Source: Rickettsiella endosymbiont of Rhagonycha lignosa (GTDB taxonomy: Bacteria; Pseudomonadota; Gammaproteobacteria; Diplorickettsiales; Diplorickettsiaceae). From it: a stretch of DNA of 64,000 nucleotides. A program made the translations under genes and the position numbers. This document shows, piece after piece, positions 45,820 through 53,247 of this stretch; the stretch's first letter is position 1; each line of letters begins with the position of its first letter. The stretch lies in contig NZ_OZ035011.1 of NCBI RefSeq assembly GCF_964031165.1, forward strand, positions 982,001-1,046,000, read 5' to 3'. The notes under the pieces were generated by a model, which saw only the letters and a program-made list of their open reading frames with translations, did no database searches and was not told the DNA's origin.

Positions 45820-48800
45820 TACTCCTCCAGGCAGAGCAAAGAGGCATTACCTCCAGCCGCCGTCGTATTGATGGATAATGAACGTTCTAAGCAAAGACGA
45901 GGTAAATAATGCGGTCCGCCTGCCTTAGGTCCCGTTCCAGAAAGGCCTTCACCACCAAAAGGTTGTACACCCACCACTGCACCTATCATAGAGCGGTTAA
46001 CATATTGGTTTCCGACATGCACCTGACGTGAAATCGTATCTACAGTATGTTGGATACGACTTTGGATACCTAAGGTCAAACCATATCCAGTATGATTGAT
46101 GGCATGGATTACTTGTTCACGATCTTTAGCGGCATAACGAATAACATGCAAGATAGGACCAAAAACTTCTCGTTTTAAAAGATCCAAGCTACTTAATTCA
46201 AATAGACTCGGTGCAAAGAAATTTGTTTGATCCAACCCACTCGGCAACTTGCATTGATAAAGCAATTTAGCTTCTTGGGACATGCGATCAAAATGTTCTT
46301 GTAAAGTTTTTTTAGCGGCACTGTCAATTACGGGACCAACATCCGTAAACAACTCGCTAGGATCACCTAATTTGAGTTCTGCCATCGCCCCGCATAGCAT
46401 TTCAATTAAAGAATCCGCCATTTCTTCTTGCACAAACAATACACGTAATGCCGAACAACGTTGGCCGGCACTACCAAAAGCTGAATTCAATACATCCACC
46501 ACCACTTGTTCCTTAAGCGCGGATGAATCAACGATCATTGCGTTTTGTCCACCCGTTTCAGCAATGAAAGGTAGGATCCCACCTTCACGACTTGCTAACC
46601 CCTGATTGATTTCACGCGCCGTTTCAGTGGAACCGGTAAATACTATCCCTTTAATTCGCGGATCAAATGTTATTTTTGGCCCAATCACTGCACCGCTTGC
46701 AGGTAAAAGTTGTAATACATCCCCAGGAATTCCCGCTTCATATAAAAGTTTTACCGCTGCCGTAGCAATTAAGGGTGTTTGACTTGCCGGCTTAGCAATC
46801 ACGGTATTTCCGGTCACTAAGGCGGCGGTCACTTGACCAATAAAAATTGCTAAAGGAAAATTCCACGGGCTAATACAAGCGATAACACCCCGGCCTTGCA
46901 CACTTAACCAATTTTCTTCACCGGTTGGCCCTGGCAATAATTGCGGTATTAAATCTAAGCGTGCGCGCATGGCATAGTAACGACAAAAATCGACTGCTTC
47001 GCGCACTTCAGCGAGTGCATCATTTAGTGTTTTACCACCCTCTTTGACGGCTAAAGCCATAAATTCACTCAAGCGTTGTTCAAAAAGATCCGCAGCACGT
47101 TCTAAGCAAGCCGCACGATTGTCTACCGATGTATTAGCCCAAGTAAAGTTTATCTGATGAGCATTACTTATTGCCTGTTCGAGTTGTTCAACACTGGCCA
47201 TACTGACATGCCCTATGATTTCCTGTGGATTAGCCGGATTGCTAATAGCCCGGATTTTTTCGCCCTCCACTAAAACACCTTTAATTAAAGGCCCAGCGCA
47301 GTATGACTTTTTAGCCGCTATTTCTATTTTGCTAGCCAATGGTTCCCAGGTTTCGCTATCCGAGAAATCGATGCCGCGAGAATTTTTACGTGCAGGCCCA
47401 TAAATATCTCTCGGTAAAGGAATTTTAGGGTGTGGAATCCTATCTAATTGATATAATTTTTGAACAGGATCTTCTAACATTTCATCGATAGGAATGGTCG
47501 GATCAATTATGCGGTTAACAAATGAGGTATTTGCACCATTTTCTAACAAACGTCTAACCAAATACGCAAGCAAATCTTCATGCCCACCCACCGGTGCATA
47601 CACACGACAAGGAATATTAAGATTTTTAGGTCCTACGATATGATCGTACAAGGTATACCCCATACCATGTAAACATTGCATTTCAAAATCTCGATTCTTT
47701 CCAGCCAACTCGAGTACCGTCGCTAAGGTATAAGCATTATGTGTAGCAAACTGCGGATAAATTTCTGCAGAGTGTGCCAGTATTTTTTTTGCACAGGCAA
47801 CAAAACAAACATCCGTCGCTGCTTTGCGCGTAAATACAGGATAGGATTGTAATCCCTTTAATTGTGCATTTTTAATTTCCGTATCCCAATAAGCCCCTTT
47901 AATTAATCGAACCATCCAACGTTTATTTTGTTTTTTAGCCAGATCAACCAGCCAATCAATAACAAAAGGCGCGCGCTTTTGATAAGACTGAACGGCCAAA
48001 CCAAATCCTTCCCAATGCGCTAAATCAGGATCGCAAAATACCGCGCCAATAATATCTAAGGAAATATCTAAACGATCCGCTTCTTCGGCATCGACTGTCA
48101 GCGATATATTGTTGGCCTTTGCCGCCAAAGCTAAGGTTTTTAATTGTTTAATTAAGAAGGGAACCACCACTTCTTTTTTTGCAAACTCATAACGTGGATG
48201 CAATGCAGATAACTTAACGGAAATACCCGGTGCATCGTTCACTGATTTGACTGAAGCTGCTTTACCAATTGCGATGATTGCGGTTTGATAAGACTGAAAA
48301 TAACGTTCAGCGTCTTTCTCAGTACGAGCTGCTTCGCCCAACATATCATAAGAAAAACGATAGCCTTTTGCCTCATAAGCTTTAGCTCTTTTTAATGCTT
48401 CGTCGATGTTTTGACCCATCACAAATTGGCGACCTAACACCTGCATCGCTTGCTTAACCGCTTTTCGGATAATGGGCGCACTGCTTCGACCAACAAAGCG
48501 GCGTAAAACATTACCTAAACCGCCCGTTTGGTTCGACTGTAACAATTTCCCGGTTAACACTAATCCCCAGGTGCTGGCATTAACAAAGAAAGAAGCACTT
48601 TGGCCAAGATGAGAAGCCCAATCCGCATTGGTAATTTTATCTTTTAATAAGGCATCTATGGTATCACTATCGGGAATTCGCAACAGTGCTTCCGCCAAGC
48701 ACATCAGTGCAATACCTTCTTCACTGGATAGATCATATTCGTATAAAAAAGCGTCTAAACCGCCTTTCGATAAACGCTGCGCACGAATTTGTTCAATTAA

Positions 48801-48956
48801 TTTAACTGCGCGTTGTGCAATTCTTTCTGACACTTGGCGTGGTACAGCTGCTAATTGCAATAATTGTTTAACACAGGCTGTTTCGTCGGCATAATAAGCT
48901 TGCGCTATAGCCAATCTTAAGGGATTTTTTTTAACTGATATTAGGGGAAACGACAT
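45819..48956 (-). CDS. putA: Bifunctional proline dehydrogenase / delta-1-pyrroline-5-carboxylate dehydrogenase
   Basis: PutA oxidises proline to glutamate in two steps, feeding electrons to quinone and NAD. With the ATG at 48954-48956 (GAGG upstream) it has 1045 residues. The PRODH barrel contains VDAEEADRLDISLDII, RLIKGAYWDTEIK, ATHNAYTLATVLE and YAPVGGHEDLLAYLVRRLLENGANTSFV. The aldehyde dehydrogenase part has ISPWNFPLAIFIGQVTAALVTGNTVIAKPASQTPL, FTGSTETAREI, ETGGQNAMIVDSSA and the catalytic Cys in FGSAGQRCSALR. The ribbon-helix-helix DNA-binding domain of E. coli PutA (1320 residues) is absent, so it does not autoregulate that way. Confidence 0.96.
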   Translation of the reverse strand: MSFPLISVKKNPLRLAIAQAYYADETACVKQLLQLAAVPRQVSERIAQRAVKLIEQIRAQRLSKGGLDAFLYEYDLSSEEGIALMCLAEALLRIPDSDTIDALLKDKITNADWASHLGQSASFFVNASTWGLVLTGKLLQSNQTGGLGNVLRRFVGRSSAPIIRKAVKQAMQVLGRQFVMGQNIDEALKRAKAYEAKGYRFSYDMLGEAARTEKDAERYFQSYQTAIIAIGKAASVKSVNDAPGISVKLSALHPRYEFAKKEVVVPFLIKQLKTLALAAKANNISLTVDAEEADRLDISLDIIGAVFCDPDLAHWEGFGLAVQSYQKRAPFVIDWLVDLAKKQNKRWMVRLIKGAYWDTEIKNAQLKGLQSYPVFTRKAATDVCFVACAKKILAHSAEIYPQFATHNAYTLATVLELAGKNRDFEMQCLHGMGYTLYDHIVGPKNLNIPCRVYAPVGGHEDLLAYLVRRLLENGANTSFVNRIIDPTIPIDEMLEDPVQKLYQLDRIPHPKIPLPRDIYGPARKNSRGIDFSDSETWEPLASKIEIAAKKSYCAGPLIKGVLVEGEKIRAISNPANPQEIIGHVSMASVEQLEQAISNAHQINFTWANTSVDNRAACLERAADLFEQRLSEFMALAVKEGGKTLNDALAEVREAVDFCRYYAMRARLDLIPQLLPGPTGEENWLSVQGRGVIACISPWNFPLAIFIGQVTAALVTGNTVIAKPASQTPLIATAAVKLLYEAGIPGDVLQLLPASGAVIGPKITFDPRIKGIVFTGSTETAREINQGLASREGGILPFIAETGGQNAMIVDSSALKEQVVVDVLNSAFGSAGQRCSALRVLFVQEEMADSLIEMLCGAMAELKLGDPSELFTDVGPVIDSAAKKTLQEHFDRMSQEAKLLYQCKLPSGLDQTNFFAPSLFELSSLDLLKREVFGPILHVIRYAAKDREQVIHAINHTGYGLTLGIQSRIQHTVDTISRQVHVGNQYVNRSMIGAVVGVQPFGGEGLSGTGPKAGGPHYLPRLCLERSLSINTTAAGGNASLLCLEE

Positions 48957-48996
48957 TCGAGCCTCTATAGTAATTCCACAAATTATTTTTTTAAAA

Positions 48997-49112
48997 ACAC
49001 TTAGCACTTGAATTTTTGTTCGTATTGCCGCTCAACATCCTCAGGCATATTAATACACTCTGGTTGCTTTTTTTTGCGACACTTGCCAAAAAACCCATTG
49101 CTGTGAGTATAT
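48997..49112 (-). repeat. Dispersed repeat upstream of putA; last copy in the window
   Basis: A reverse-oriented copy (TTAGCACTTGAATTTTTGTTCG, ATTGCCGCTCAAC, ACACTCTGGTTGC, then CATTGCTGTGAGTATAT) lies between icmS and putA. No further copy was found from here to 64000. Confidence 0.88.
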
Positions 49113-49175
49113 TTTAAAAGTATGAACCCAACATTCTTTACAGAATTATTTAAGTAGTTTGTCTTTTAAAATGTA

Positions 49176-49514
49176 TTAGTCGTACATGAGTTCATCAAGC
49201 GGAGTTTGAGCAGTTGAGCCTCCATTTTGCATCAACTCACATAGTACATCCGTAATACAAAGATAGCGTAAAATATTCGGTGTGACTTCATCAAAATTTG
49301 CTTTTACACCCAGCAAAGATTGTTCTATCTCATCAAAACTAACCCCAATTCCATAACCTAAACAAAGTGAACACAGTTGATCCGCACGACGAGCAATCGC
49401 TGGCAACAACCCCACCTCAGAAAAAACCTCATCATAGGTAATAGGTCTACCCTTTAATGTAAAATTGGCCCGTAAGGTTTTGGCAATGGAATGCAACGCT
49501 TTTTTTAATTCCAT
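49176..49514 (-). CDS. icmS: Dot/Icm type IV adaptor IcmS
   Basis: IcmS is a small acidic cytoplasmic chaperone that with IcmW brings effectors to the DotL coupling ATPase. The 112 residues match the family length. It carries the blocks YDEVFSEVGLLPAIARRADQLCSLCLGYGIGVSFDE and VTPNILRYLCITDVLCELMQNGG, ending in TPLDELMYD, all very close to Legionella IcmS as I remember it. An AAGGAG ribosome site overlaps the icmT stop codon. icmW is not in the window. Confidence 0.95.
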   Translation of the reverse strand: MELKKALHSIAKTLRANFTLKGRPITYDEVFSEVGLLPAIARRADQLCSLCLGYGIGVSFDEIEQSLLGVKANFDEVTPNILRYLCITDVLCELMQNGGSTAQTPLDELMYD

Positions 49515-49520
49515 CGATTT

Positions 49521-49781
49521 CTACTCCTTCCACCACGGGATAGCTATTTTACGTGGCCCAGCCAATACCGTACGTAACCAACGTAAAAAAACCGTAACAG
49601 AAAAGCCATAACGTTCTAATAAACCAAAAAACGCCATAGCTACTATCGCCAACACAAAACTCCAAACTCGAATATGTAGCAAAAACAAGAGCAACGGAAA
49701 AGCCGCACGTGCATCGATTAAAAAAAATCGTGGGATACGTGCCGAATCACGCCAATGTGCTGCTGTAGGAACCCGTGACAT
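49521..49781 (-). CDS. icmT: Dot/Icm membrane protein IcmT
   Basis: IcmT is a short inner-membrane component of the Dot/Icm system, required for effector export and egress in Legionella. The 86 residues carry AHWRDSARIPRFFLIDARAAFPLLLFLLHIRVWSF, a second hydrophobic stretch (FVLAIVAMAFFGLLERYGF) and the conserved ending LRTVLAGPRKIAIPWW. It precedes icmS by 6 bases, as in Legionella icmTS. The genes that follow there (icmR/Q/P/O) do not follow here: a repeat and putA come next. It is a second Dot/Icm locus, 36 kb from dotDCB. Confidence 0.95.
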   Translation of the reverse strand: MSRVPTAAHWRDSARIPRFFLIDARAAFPLLLFLLHIRVWSFVLAIVAMAFFGLLERYGFSVTVFLRWLRTVLAGPRKIAIPWWKE

Positions 49782-49974
49782 AAATTAGTCCCATGACCTC
49801 ATTTGGTTAATATTCTATCATTTATGGCGGGAATCATACAGCAACTGATTACAAATTTAAAGTTGAGAAATAGCGTATAGTCATGGACTTGGAAGCTATC
49901 TTACCGAAGGTTTAACAGGTGTATTTTAAAAAAGCAGATTACATCGATCTTGATGAAAAAATTTCATGATTCGC

Positions 49975-50003
49975 TTGACTCAACTTTAACTAAACGCTTT
50001 AAT
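49975..50003 (+). promoter_or_regulatory. Promoter for tRNA-Phe
   Basis: TTGACT at 49975-49980, a 17 base spacer and TTTAAT at 49998-50003 form a near-consensus sigma-70 promoter, with the tRNA 45 bases downstream. It is the best promoter match I noticed in the window. Confidence 0.7.
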
Positions 50004-50047
50004 ACACAGCCTATGCATTAGCATAATTTTTTGAGCATATCTTTTTA

Positions 50048-50123
50048 GGCCGAATAGCTCAGTCGGTAGAGCAGAAGACTGAAAATCTTTGTGTCGGTGG
50101 TTCGATTCCACCTTCGGCCACCA
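50048..50123 (+). tRNA. tRNA-Phe (anticodon GAA)
   Basis: The 76 bases fold as a full cloverleaf. The acceptor GGCCGAA pairs with TTCGGCC, the D stem GCTC with GAGC, the anticodon stem GAAGA with TCTTT around the loop CTGAAAA (anticodon GAA), and the T stem GGTGG with CCACC around TTCGATT. The discriminator is A and CCA is encoded. Its 3' half serves as an integration site and is repeated at 56342 and 57842. Confidence 0.97.
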
Positions 50124-50134
50124 GATAAATCAAA
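50077..50134 (+). repeat. att-like direct repeat, copy 1 (within tRNA-Phe)
   Basis: A 58 base segment runs from the anticodon stem of tRNA-Phe through CCA and on to GATAAATCAAA. It is repeated at 56342-56399 (identical) and 57842-57899 (one mismatch). Copy 1 sits in the intact tRNA and so marks the left end of the islands. Confidence 0.92.
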
Positions 50135-50548
50135 CACTTACATCACTTTCAAACTTTCCAATATAACCCGAGCATATTTAGAGTTATTTTTTATACTGTT
50201 GTTATTAAATTGGTTTTTCGCATAATTTTTATCCCTTTTTAGTTTAATTGTTAAGACATTAACTAATTTAAAAAATCAATATTTTCTTTGTTTCTTTTTA
50301 ACTACAAAAAACAAGTAACAATAAATTAATCTCGATCTTCATCTATATTTTATTCACCAAAAACTTAATGTAAAATTATTTAAAAATCGTTCTAAAAAAA
50401 TAACTAAGTTTTAATTCAATTACTAGTATGAAAAGATATTGAAACTCGTGAGAGAAAAATAGTCATTAGTCTATATTATCTTACTGCATTCATTTTTTCC
50501 AAAAATTAAATCGTGTTATGAAACATGCGACTAAGTTTAATTTTAAGC
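50124..50548. other. 425 base gap after tRNA-Phe
   Basis: This stretch is very AT-rich, with many stops in all frames. After the att-like bases at 50124-50134 I see no gene, repeat copy or clear terminator. It is the downstream flank of the methyltransferase gene and the left edge of the island. Confidence 0.6.
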
Positions 50549-51568
50549 TTAATCTTCCATTTTTATACCCGTCACTAAACTATAATGTCCAGCACTGCCT
50601 ATGACTTGGACCTGTCTAAACCCAACGTCCGTAAGCATTTTTTGCAATTCTTTTCCCGAATATTGCTCTCCTTCTGTCCATCCTAGCATCATAATGCTGA
50701 AAGCGGCGGCTGCATGGTTAGTTTTGTTATCGTTGTAAAGCACTTCATGTAATAGGATACGTCCTTCATCTGGAAGCGCGTCGAAGCTCTTTGTTATGAG
50801 ACTGACTGCTTTTTCTGGGGTCCAGTCGTGAATGACGTTTCCATAAAAGTGAACATCTGCTCTGGGAAAACTATCCTTCCACATGTTACCACTGTGGGTA
50901 GTGATCCGAGTTCCCAAATGATAAGTCGCTATAAATTCATCACTGGTCTTACATATTTCTGGTAGATCAAAAATTATGGCGTTAAGATTCGGAAATTTTG
51001 TTACTGCGCCGATTGCGTGAATACCGGAACCACCGCCCACATCTAAAAAAACCTTATAATTAGACAGATCGATTTTAGTGGGCCAAATACTGGCATGTCC
51101 TTTACTAAGGCTATGCATGGCAAGGGTGAAACGACGACCTAGCTCTAATTGTTGTTCATGTACTTTGAAGATGTCCTTCTCACCATCGGTTTGAGGTGAG
51201 TTTTTTCTAATGGCATTTTCCAAGTGATGGATGGAATAACTGTCATAATTGTCCATCATCAGATCCCAAAAATGTCCGAAATAAGCTGGACCCGTCTGTA
51301 AAAGATAATCTTTTGCAATCTGAGTAAGACTAAATACGTTGTTCTCTTGACGAATAAATCCAAGGGCTGTTGCCATATTGAGCAAGGCTTCCAAGGGACG
51401 GCGATTTAATTGCATCGTATGAGTGATTTGCTGTAGCGAACGTGAACCACCCGCTAACTGCTGAAAGAGGCCGATACGGTGTGCTACTAACATTGCCGGA
51501 TAAACAAAGAGGTTGAGCGTTACATCAAATACCGATGTATCTTCAACTTGAGGAGGTGATAAATTCAT
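50549..51568 (-). CDS. SAM-dependent O-methyltransferase (hydroxyindole/caffeate type)
   Basis: The 339 residue enzyme has an N-terminal dimerisation domain (winged-helix, about 15-100: FVYPAMLVAHRIGLFQQLAGG) and a C-terminal SAM domain. The latter shows FLDVGGGSGIHAIGAV, FDLPEICKT, and the catalytic-histidine motif FYGNVIHDWTPEKA; LLHEVL follows. This order is that of the family including acetylserotonin, phenolic and polyketide O-methyltransferases. A strong AAAGGA precedes the ATG. It lies 251 bases after the phenol-lyase on the same strand. A phenol or halophenol as methyl acceptor is an inference from the neighbours. Confidence 0.9.
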   Translation of the reverse strand: MNLSPPQVEDTSVFDVTLNLFVYPAMLVAHRIGLFQQLAGGSRSLQQITHTMQLNRRPLEALLNMATALGFIRQENNVFSLTQIAKDYLLQTGPAYFGHFWDLMMDNYDSYSIHHLENAIRKNSPQTDGEKDIFKVHEQQLELGRRFTLAMHSLSKGHASIWPTKIDLSNYKVFLDVGGGSGIHAIGAVTKFPNLNAIIFDLPEICKTSDEFIATYHLGTRITTHSGNMWKDSFPRADVHFYGNVIHDWTPEKAVSLITKSFDALPDEGRILLHEVLYNDNKTNHAAAAFSIMMLGWTEGEQYSGKELQKMLTDVGFRQVQVIGSAGHYSLVTGIKMED

Positions 51569-51819
51569 AAGATTCCTTTCTTAAAAAAACAACCCAGGCG
51601 CAATAATAATCAATTACATGCCGATAAATGGATTATCACAATTTTATCCATCGATCATTTATATTATCTTTCTGAGCAAGATTGCACCCGATCTAATTGG
51701 TGCTTTACTCGATCTGGCTGCTACCCCGTCACTAATTAAGTTTTCTCAGATATTTTTATATTCGATTATTCTAAAAAATAGATTTAATAATTTAACCTAT
51801 GAATATTCCCGCTTACCGC

Positions 51820-53211
51820 TTACAGCAGCTCAAAACGCGCATGAAAGAAGCGCAGTTGCTTAGGTTCATAGATCATTTTCATTCCACGGATATCTTGCCG
51901 TCGCTGGTATACGCGCTCAATAGCGTTAACGGTAAAATCAAGATGAGATTGAGTATAAACTCGGCGCGGTATGGCGAGACGCACTAGCTCAAGCTTGGAG
52001 AGATTGTTTTCACCCGTATGGGTATTTCGGCCAGCAGATAGAATACCGCGTTCAACAGAGCGGATACCTGCCTCTGTGTAAAGCTCTACCGTCAATCGCT
52101 GTGCAGGAAACTGTGACTGCGGAATATGCGATAAAAAACGGTTGGCATCAAGATAAACAGCATGTCCTCCAATCGGCTCGACAATTGGAATGCCGCGTGC
52201 ACGTAACTGTTCGCCGAAATATTCAACCTGTTTAACCCGGAACCGGATATGTTCCTCCTGCACAGATTCCTTGATCCCTAGAGCCATAGCCTCCATATCG
52301 CGGCCTGCCAAACCGCCATAGGTGTGAAGCCCTTCATAAGCTAACGCTAAGCTGCAGGCTGTTTCGTACAGAGCCTCTTCGTTAAATCCAAGCCAGCCTC
52401 CGATATTAACCAACGCATCTTTCTTACCACTTACGATAGCCGCATCAGTTAAAGTGCAAATTTCGAACAAAATTTCGGCTACGGACTTATTCCGATAACC
52501 TGATTCGCGTTGTTGGATAAAATAGGCGTTTTCAACGGCTCTGGCAGCATCAAGAACGATAAGAATTTTATGTGCACGAGCTATGTTACGTACTTCGTGC
52601 AAGTTAGCCATCGAAATAGGTTGACCACCTGCCATATTCACGGTAGCTGCTAGATTAATATACGGGATCTGCTTAGCCCCAACTTGCTCAATTAAAGCCT
52701 CTAACTTCGTCAGGTCAACCTGACCCTTGAATGGTAAAGTTGATTCAGGATCATGTGCTTCGTCGATGATAATATCGACGAAATTGCCACCCGCAAGCTC
52801 CTGATGGAGACGAGTGCTGGCGAAATACATGTTCCCAGGCACATAGTTCCCAGGTCGGATCAGCATCTTCGAGAGGATATGTTCTCCACCTCGCCCTTGA
52901 TGAACAGGCAGGACATAACGATAACCATAGTACCGTTGAACAGCTTCTTCGAGATGATAAAAATTCCTGCTTCCAGCGTAGGATTCATCACCCAGCATCA
53001 TACCCGCCCACTGCGAATCACTCATAGCCGATGTGCCACTATCTGTAAAAAAATCGATGAAAACGTCTTCTGAACGCAGCAATACGGGATTGTAGCCAGC
53101 TATTTCGATAGCTTGTATACGCTTACTCAAAGGAATTACCTTCAATGGCTCAACGACTTTGATTTTGTACGGCTCAACTCCATCCATTATGTCACGAGAT
53201 TCCTTATACAT
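51820..53211 (-). CDS. tpl: Tyrosine phenol-lyase (beta-eliminating, PLP-dependent)
   Basis: The enzyme splits tyrosine to phenol, pyruvate and ammonia, and can run in reverse. The 463 residues align nearly end to end with Citrobacter tyrosine phenol-lyase: TDSGTSAMSDSQWAGMMLGDESYAGS, HQGRGGEH, SGKKD with the PLP lysine Lys264, GGLAGRDMEAMA, RSVERGILSAGRN and the ending LRFFHARF. Tyr78, Arg107, Arg388 and Phe455 match known active-site residues. The position of the phenol-binding Thr124 is Ala131, and that of Met379 is Val386. The SVERG/FF pattern favours phenol-lyase over tryptophanase. AAGGA precedes the ATG. GC content is higher than around it. Confidence 0.9.
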   Translation of the reverse strand: MYKESRDIMDGVEPYKIKVVEPLKVIPLSKRIQAIEIAGYNPVLLRSEDVFIDFFTDSGTSAMSDSQWAGMMLGDESYAGSRNFYHLEEAVQRYYGYRYVLPVHQGRGGEHILSKMLIRPGNYVPGNMYFASTRLHQELAGGNFVDIIIDEAHDPESTLPFKGQVDLTKLEALIEQVGAKQIPYINLAATVNMAGGQPISMANLHEVRNIARAHKILIVLDAARAVENAYFIQQRESGYRNKSVAEILFEICTLTDAAIVSGKKDALVNIGGWLGFNEEALYETACSLALAYEGLHTYGGLAGRDMEAMALGIKESVQEEHIRFRVKQVEYFGEQLRARGIPIVEPIGGHAVYLDANRFLSHIPQSQFPAQRLTVELYTEAGIRSVERGILSAGRNTHTGENNLSKLELVRLAIPRRVYTQSHLDFTVNAIERVYQRRQDIRGMKMIYEPKQLRFFHARFELL

Positions 53212-53247
53212 AATATATTCCTTAGAACAAAGATGTGAATACCCTTA

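Noticed and set aside
7454..49112. Insertion sequences
   Set aside because: None of the repeat copies encodes a transposase, and no flanking transposase gene was seen; a non-autonomous repeat is the better description.
51618..51863. 81 codon plus-strand frame between the methyltransferase and phenol-lyase genes
   Set aside because: No ribosome site, and its end overlaps the phenol-lyase gene on the opposite strand. It could be a gene fragment but nothing supports it.
51820..53211. Tryptophanase
   Set aside because: The Ser-Val-Glu-Arg-Gly and Phe-Phe C-terminal residues match tyrosine phenol-lyase rather than tryptophanase, and the Asp that tryptophanase has at the Thr124 position is not present (Ala131).
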